Shown in pieces: positions 61,316 to 64,000 of a stretch of DNA of 64,000 bases; the first letter of the stretch is position 1, and each line of letters begins with the position of its first letter. The notes beneath the pieces are model-generated. The model was given only the letters and a program-made list of their open reading frames with translations. It made no database searches and was not told where the DNA came from. The stretch spans positions 175,821-239,820 of the forward strand of contig MU006117.1 in assembly GCA_010093705.1 (NCBI GenBank), given 5' to 3'. The translations under genes were made by a program, and so were the position numbers. The stretch is from Patellaria atrata CBS 101060. Taxonomy: Eukaryota; Ascomycota; Dothideomycetes; Patellariales; Patellariaceae.

Positions 61316-62869
61316 TTAGGCTGTTTCATGACCATCACCACCTCGAGCCTTCTTTGATCGCTGAGACGCCGCAGACGCCTCAGTAGCTACCTTCGCTGAC
61401 GCCTCACTATACTCTATTGTACCGCCGTGCTGAATCCGCTTCCGTTTGCGCGTTTTCCTCTTAGTTATTACTGCCAATTGCTCTTCAAGCTCAGCAGTGC
61501 GGGCGCCCATAAGCGCGCTCCCATGCATCATCAATTAAGCTCCTTTTACGAGCTGTACAAGCCCAGACTGAGCTGTAGTAGGCGATCTAGTAATAGAATC
61601 CCGTACGAGCTTTGATTGCGATCCAAATTCAAGCGTGTTACTTGGAGTCTTTGATTGCCACGGCGTCTGTAGTGGTAGGGGTTCTGATGGGGTGCGTAGG
61701 CGTACTTCAAGGCGATTTAGCACTACCTGCGCGTTGATAGGGATAAGGCCTGATGCCTCAAAGGCTTTGCGATAGTTCTCCTCTGTAAATACGTCAAAAA
61801 ACGCGTCCTTAAAGGCTGGTAGGAAGCCCTCTTTGTTGATATGGAAGACGCGCCGGCGTGCCAAGTCTCGAACGCGCTGGGAGTACTTGCGCTTTAATGG
61901 CGAAAAGCAGACTACGTCAAGTGGTTGGAGTATATGCGATGAGTGAAGAGGTATACAGAGCGTTAAGATCTTGTTCTCTAGGCAGTAATCCTTGAAATCC
62001 TGGTTGAGGTGGCTCTCATGGCCGTCGAGGATAAGCAGCCGGTATACCCCTACCGTACGCGCCTTTGTATACGCGTCAAAGTGCTTCAACCACTCAAGAC
62101 CAAGCGCGTTATTTGTCCAGTCGTTCTCAGAGACTGAGATCTTCCAGTTGCGCGGTATATCTGTCTCCTCGTACCATGCAGAGATGTGGACGCGGCCTTT
62201 GTAGATGATGAAGGGTGGGATCGCGTACCCTGCAGCGCAGATGCTCTAGATGACTGTAACCCACTCCCGATCGCCTGGCTAGATAAGATTAGGCCTCGTA
62301 CGCCTCTCTACGCCTGTAACAACTTTAATTAACCCAATTACACCCATCTGGAAGCCAGTCTCGTCGAAATTGTGGACGTCGTCGTCATAGACGCCGTACT
62401 TGACTTTTGTCTCCCCAACGAGCTCAAACCACGCGCCAATTGTCTTAGGATCTTCTTGGAGTATTCTTTGACGATCCTTTACTCGATTGAAGGCCATCTT
62501 TAGCTCATCTGAACGCGTTACAAATCTTTCAGGCCAGTTCTTACCTGCTCGCTCCCCACCCCGCGCGTCCAATAGTTTATCTGCCATATCTGCTACCTCA
62601 CACAGCCGGGGCGCAAATCCTCGCAAATCGAGGTCAAGAATATATCGGACGATCGTTTGCTCTTCGGTCGCGGTGAGCTTCTGGCAATTAGGCTGGCAAT
62701 TGGCTCGGGCGAGGGTTTGGTTGTATCTTCGCTGAAGCTTTCGTGGGCACGCGTTATACGCGGCGGCGGCGCGTCGTAGGCTTCGAAATTGGCCTTCCTT
62801 ATAGGCTTGAAGTGCAAGCTCTATTCGGCCTTCTTGTTGAGCTTTATTATCTTGTTGTTATTGAGACAT
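61316..62869 (-). pseudogene. pogo/Fot1-type DDE transposase with four nonsense codons
   Basis: One uninterrupted minus-strand frame of 518 codons runs from ATG at 62869 to the stop at 61316-61318, without any indel. An N-terminal HTH region (Arg/Ala-rich, then LTATEEQTIVRYILDLDLRG) and a CENP-B-type HTH segment (NWPERFVTRSDELKMAFNR) precede the DDE_1 catalytic core. Acidic residues sit in HNFDETGFQMG, LLILDGHESH and PLDVVCFSPLK. The tail is basic (KRKTRKRKR). Four internal stops are present: TAA at 62858-62860, TAG at 62279-62281, TAG at 62246-62248 and TAA at 61535-61537. Each fits a Gln codon (CAA or CAG) changed by C to T. The element therefore looks only lightly mutated compared with the hAT relic around it. 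Confidence 0.88.
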
Positions 62870-63130
62870 TTCGTGTTGTAGTAGAGGTAATAGCTGCCAA
62901 GAAATTCTACGACACTCGGTGGTGTGCGACACTCGGTGATGCTTTACGTTAACACCTATTACACCATTTTTTTTAAAAAAAAAAAAATCTACAACTATAA
63001 TATAGATCTGGATTTCCTGGATTTTTTGAGGATCGAATCTAAATCTAATCTACGACTAGTCGAATCCAAATCTACGTTAAATCGCGTTGAAAATCTAGTC
63101 TAGATCCACCTGAATCCAATCCACGGCTAT

Positions 63131-63328
63131 TGTGACGGCGTAGCGGTTGTAGAGAATCGAATTGGATTGCAACTAGTATAACCTAACTACAGTGTAAAGA
63201 GATTAAGTTAAGGAAAGAAGAAGTTATAGTCGCGCGATCTACTAGTATCAAGCACGTAGCGGTAGAACCTCGGCGCGACTACTACTAATAAGGGAAAGTA
63301 GGAAATGATAATCTGTGACATCGTCACA
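63131..63328 (-). repeat. long terminal repeat of the Ty3/gypsy element
   Basis: Read on the minus strand it starts TGTGACGATGTCACAG and ends CGCCGTCACA, 198 bp. It adjoins a ten-G polypurine tract on its inner side. Confidence 0.85.
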
Positions 63329-63503
63329 CTACCCCCCCCCCTAAAAGTAGAAATCGCCAACTGGTTGCGGATTTCTACGGTAACGTTCGCCTTATCTATA
63401 CTCACTTTCGACGCCTTTGAATCTGAGCTGGACCTTTCTTCTCGGCTTTGTCGTCGTCTAGATGTGGTTCCAGTTCGTGGTTGTCGGCCCGATAGGCTTT
63501 AAG

Positions 63504-64000
63504 CTATACGTTCAATCGGATCGGAGGCCCAGCGTCTAATAGTCTCTCGTCGTGAAACTCCTCTATCTTGTGCGGGGCTCCGATGAAATTTGAGGCTGGA
63601 TACCACGTATCGTCGGGGTCATAACCTACCCAGCTTACTTTATATTGTAGTTGACCCCGTACGATGCGGCTAGCTAACACCTTATCGACTTCGTACTCCG
63701 GTTCCCCGTCAATCTCGACTGGTGAGGGTGGTTCTAGCTGCTAGCCTAGAAGTGGATCCATAGCAGCCTTTCTCAGCCTATCCGCGTGGAACACGTTCGA
63801 CATCTTCATATTGGGTGGTAGGTCTACTATATAGGAGTACCCCTTCATACCGGTAATCTTATACGGTCCGGCGTTTTGGTAGTCTAGTTTAACGCTTGGT
63901 CTATCCGAAGTCCAGCCCTTCCGAGTGATAAAGACGTAGTCGCCCGGCCCGAAGTCCGGCTCTCGACGGTGCTTGTTAGCTGCTTTGGCTTGCGTTGCTT
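63504..64000 (-). pseudogene. C-terminal Pol/chromodomain fragment of a Ty3/gypsy element
   Basis: The partial frame enters at the right edge as AKAANKHRREPDFGPGDYVF, the usual linker after integrase. It runs through KITGMKGYSYIVDLPPNMKM and FHADRLRKA (the GPY/F-type module) into a chromodomain: YEVDKVLASRIVRGQLQYKV, then WVGYDPDDTWYPASNF, ending IRLNV at 63504. An in-frame TAG lies at 63741-63743, directly before QLEPPSP, at a position that would suit Gln. In chromoviruses the chromodomain guides integration to particular chromatin. The N-terminal part of Pol and Gag are outside the window. Confidence 0.88.

Larger units (their letters stand above)
61067..62949 (-). mobile_element. pogo/Fot1-type DNA transposon (1883 bp) with 40-bp terminal inverted repeats
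   Basis: Terminal inverted repeats lie at 61067-61106 and 62910-62949. Both begin ACGTAAAGCA and match over 40 bp with one mismatch (position 11, C versus T). TA dinucleotides flank both ends (61065-61066 and 62950-62951), as expected for Tc1/mariner/pogo insertion. The internal gene is a DDE transposase on the minus strand. The size and structure are those of the Fot1/Flipper class of fungal pogo elements. It is inserted within the older hAT element. Confidence 0.9.
57578..63130 (-). mobile_element. degraded hAT-family DNA transposon, interrupted by later insertions
   Basis: The left end reads CAGTGATGGTCGTGGATTGG at 57578, preceded by TATACAAC, a candidate 8-bp target duplication. The right end near 63112-63125 carries the inverted counterpart of CCGTGGATTGGAT. 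Both ends contain subterminal TGGATTTGGAT-like repeats, usual for hAT elements with AT-rich ends. Between them lies a minus-strand hAT transposase relic and, nested at a TA, a pogo-type element. The extreme right end, about 5 bp, appears separated by the retrotransposon that begins at 63131. Removing the pogo insertion leaves about 3.7 kb, a normal hAT length. Confidence 0.75.
63131..64000 (-). mobile_element. Ty3/gypsy chromovirus, 3' part (continues past the right edge)
   Basis: A 198-bp LTR (63131-63328) is followed by a polypurine tract on the minus strand (G-run opposite 63332-63341) and then by the end of a Pol gene with a chromodomain. The LTR ends are the inverted heptamers TGTGACG and CGTCACA. 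The element is inserted in the terminal repeat of the hAT transposon, with GCTAT just outside the LTR as the candidate 5-bp target duplication; the other LTR lies outside the window. Confidence 0.9.

Overview
The window looks like nuclear DNA of a filamentous ascomycete, most likely a leotiomycete relative (Helotiales-like). That placement is an inference from gene families, not a computed one. The supporting observations are short spliceosomal introns (about 48-90 nt, often with a TACTAAC-like branch site), genes on both strands with no operons, fungal-specific protein architectures, and transposon relics whose nonsense codons look like repeat-induced point mutation (RIP).

Layout. 1.2-3.9 kb holds an unrecognised acidic/low-complexity protein gene (-). 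4.9-8.4 kb holds a GRAM-TBC-EF-hand Rab-GAP gene (Gyp2/Mdr1 type, -). 8.8-9.9 kb holds a BTB/POZ gene with an in-frame stop (-). 10.6-12.2 kb holds a seven-exon PKA-like catalytic subunit (-). 14.3-15.1 kb holds a V-ATPase proteolipid with two micro-exons (-), divergent from 15.8-19.7 kb, a Rho1 GEF of the ROM2 type (+). 19.7-24.3 kb is repeat-rich and carries a small duplicated piece of the ROM2 CNH domain. 24.4-25.5 kb holds a two-domain EthD-like protein (-). 28.0-30.1 kb holds a HAL4/SAT4-type kinase (-). About 8.7 kb without a convincing gene follows. 38.9-41.2 kb holds the SSK1 response regulator (-). 42.7-44.4 kb is a decayed F-box/ankyrin gene and 44.6-46.3 kb a frameshifted FucP-like MFS transporter (both -). 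48.7-49.0 kb holds a small zinc-ribbon protein. 51.6-56.2 kb holds a long repeat protein of the family often mislabelled 'hoxa13' (+). From 57.6 kb to the right edge there is a nested transposon complex: a RIP-degraded hAT element, a 1.9-kb pogo/Fot1-type element inside it, and a Ty3/gypsy chromovirus inserted at the hAT end.

Several intact genes belong to conserved environmental-signalling routes: PKA (cAMP), ROM2 (cell-wall integrity/Rho1), SSK1 (HOG osmostress), HAL4 (ion homeostasis), with Rab-GAP and V-ATPase as membrane-traffic/pH partners. There is no sign that they form a regulated cluster. Three non-core genes (BTB, F-box/ankyrin, MFS) carry disabling changes, which may be true pseudogenisation or consensus errors. 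Exon structures were rebuilt by hand from splice sites and frame continuity.
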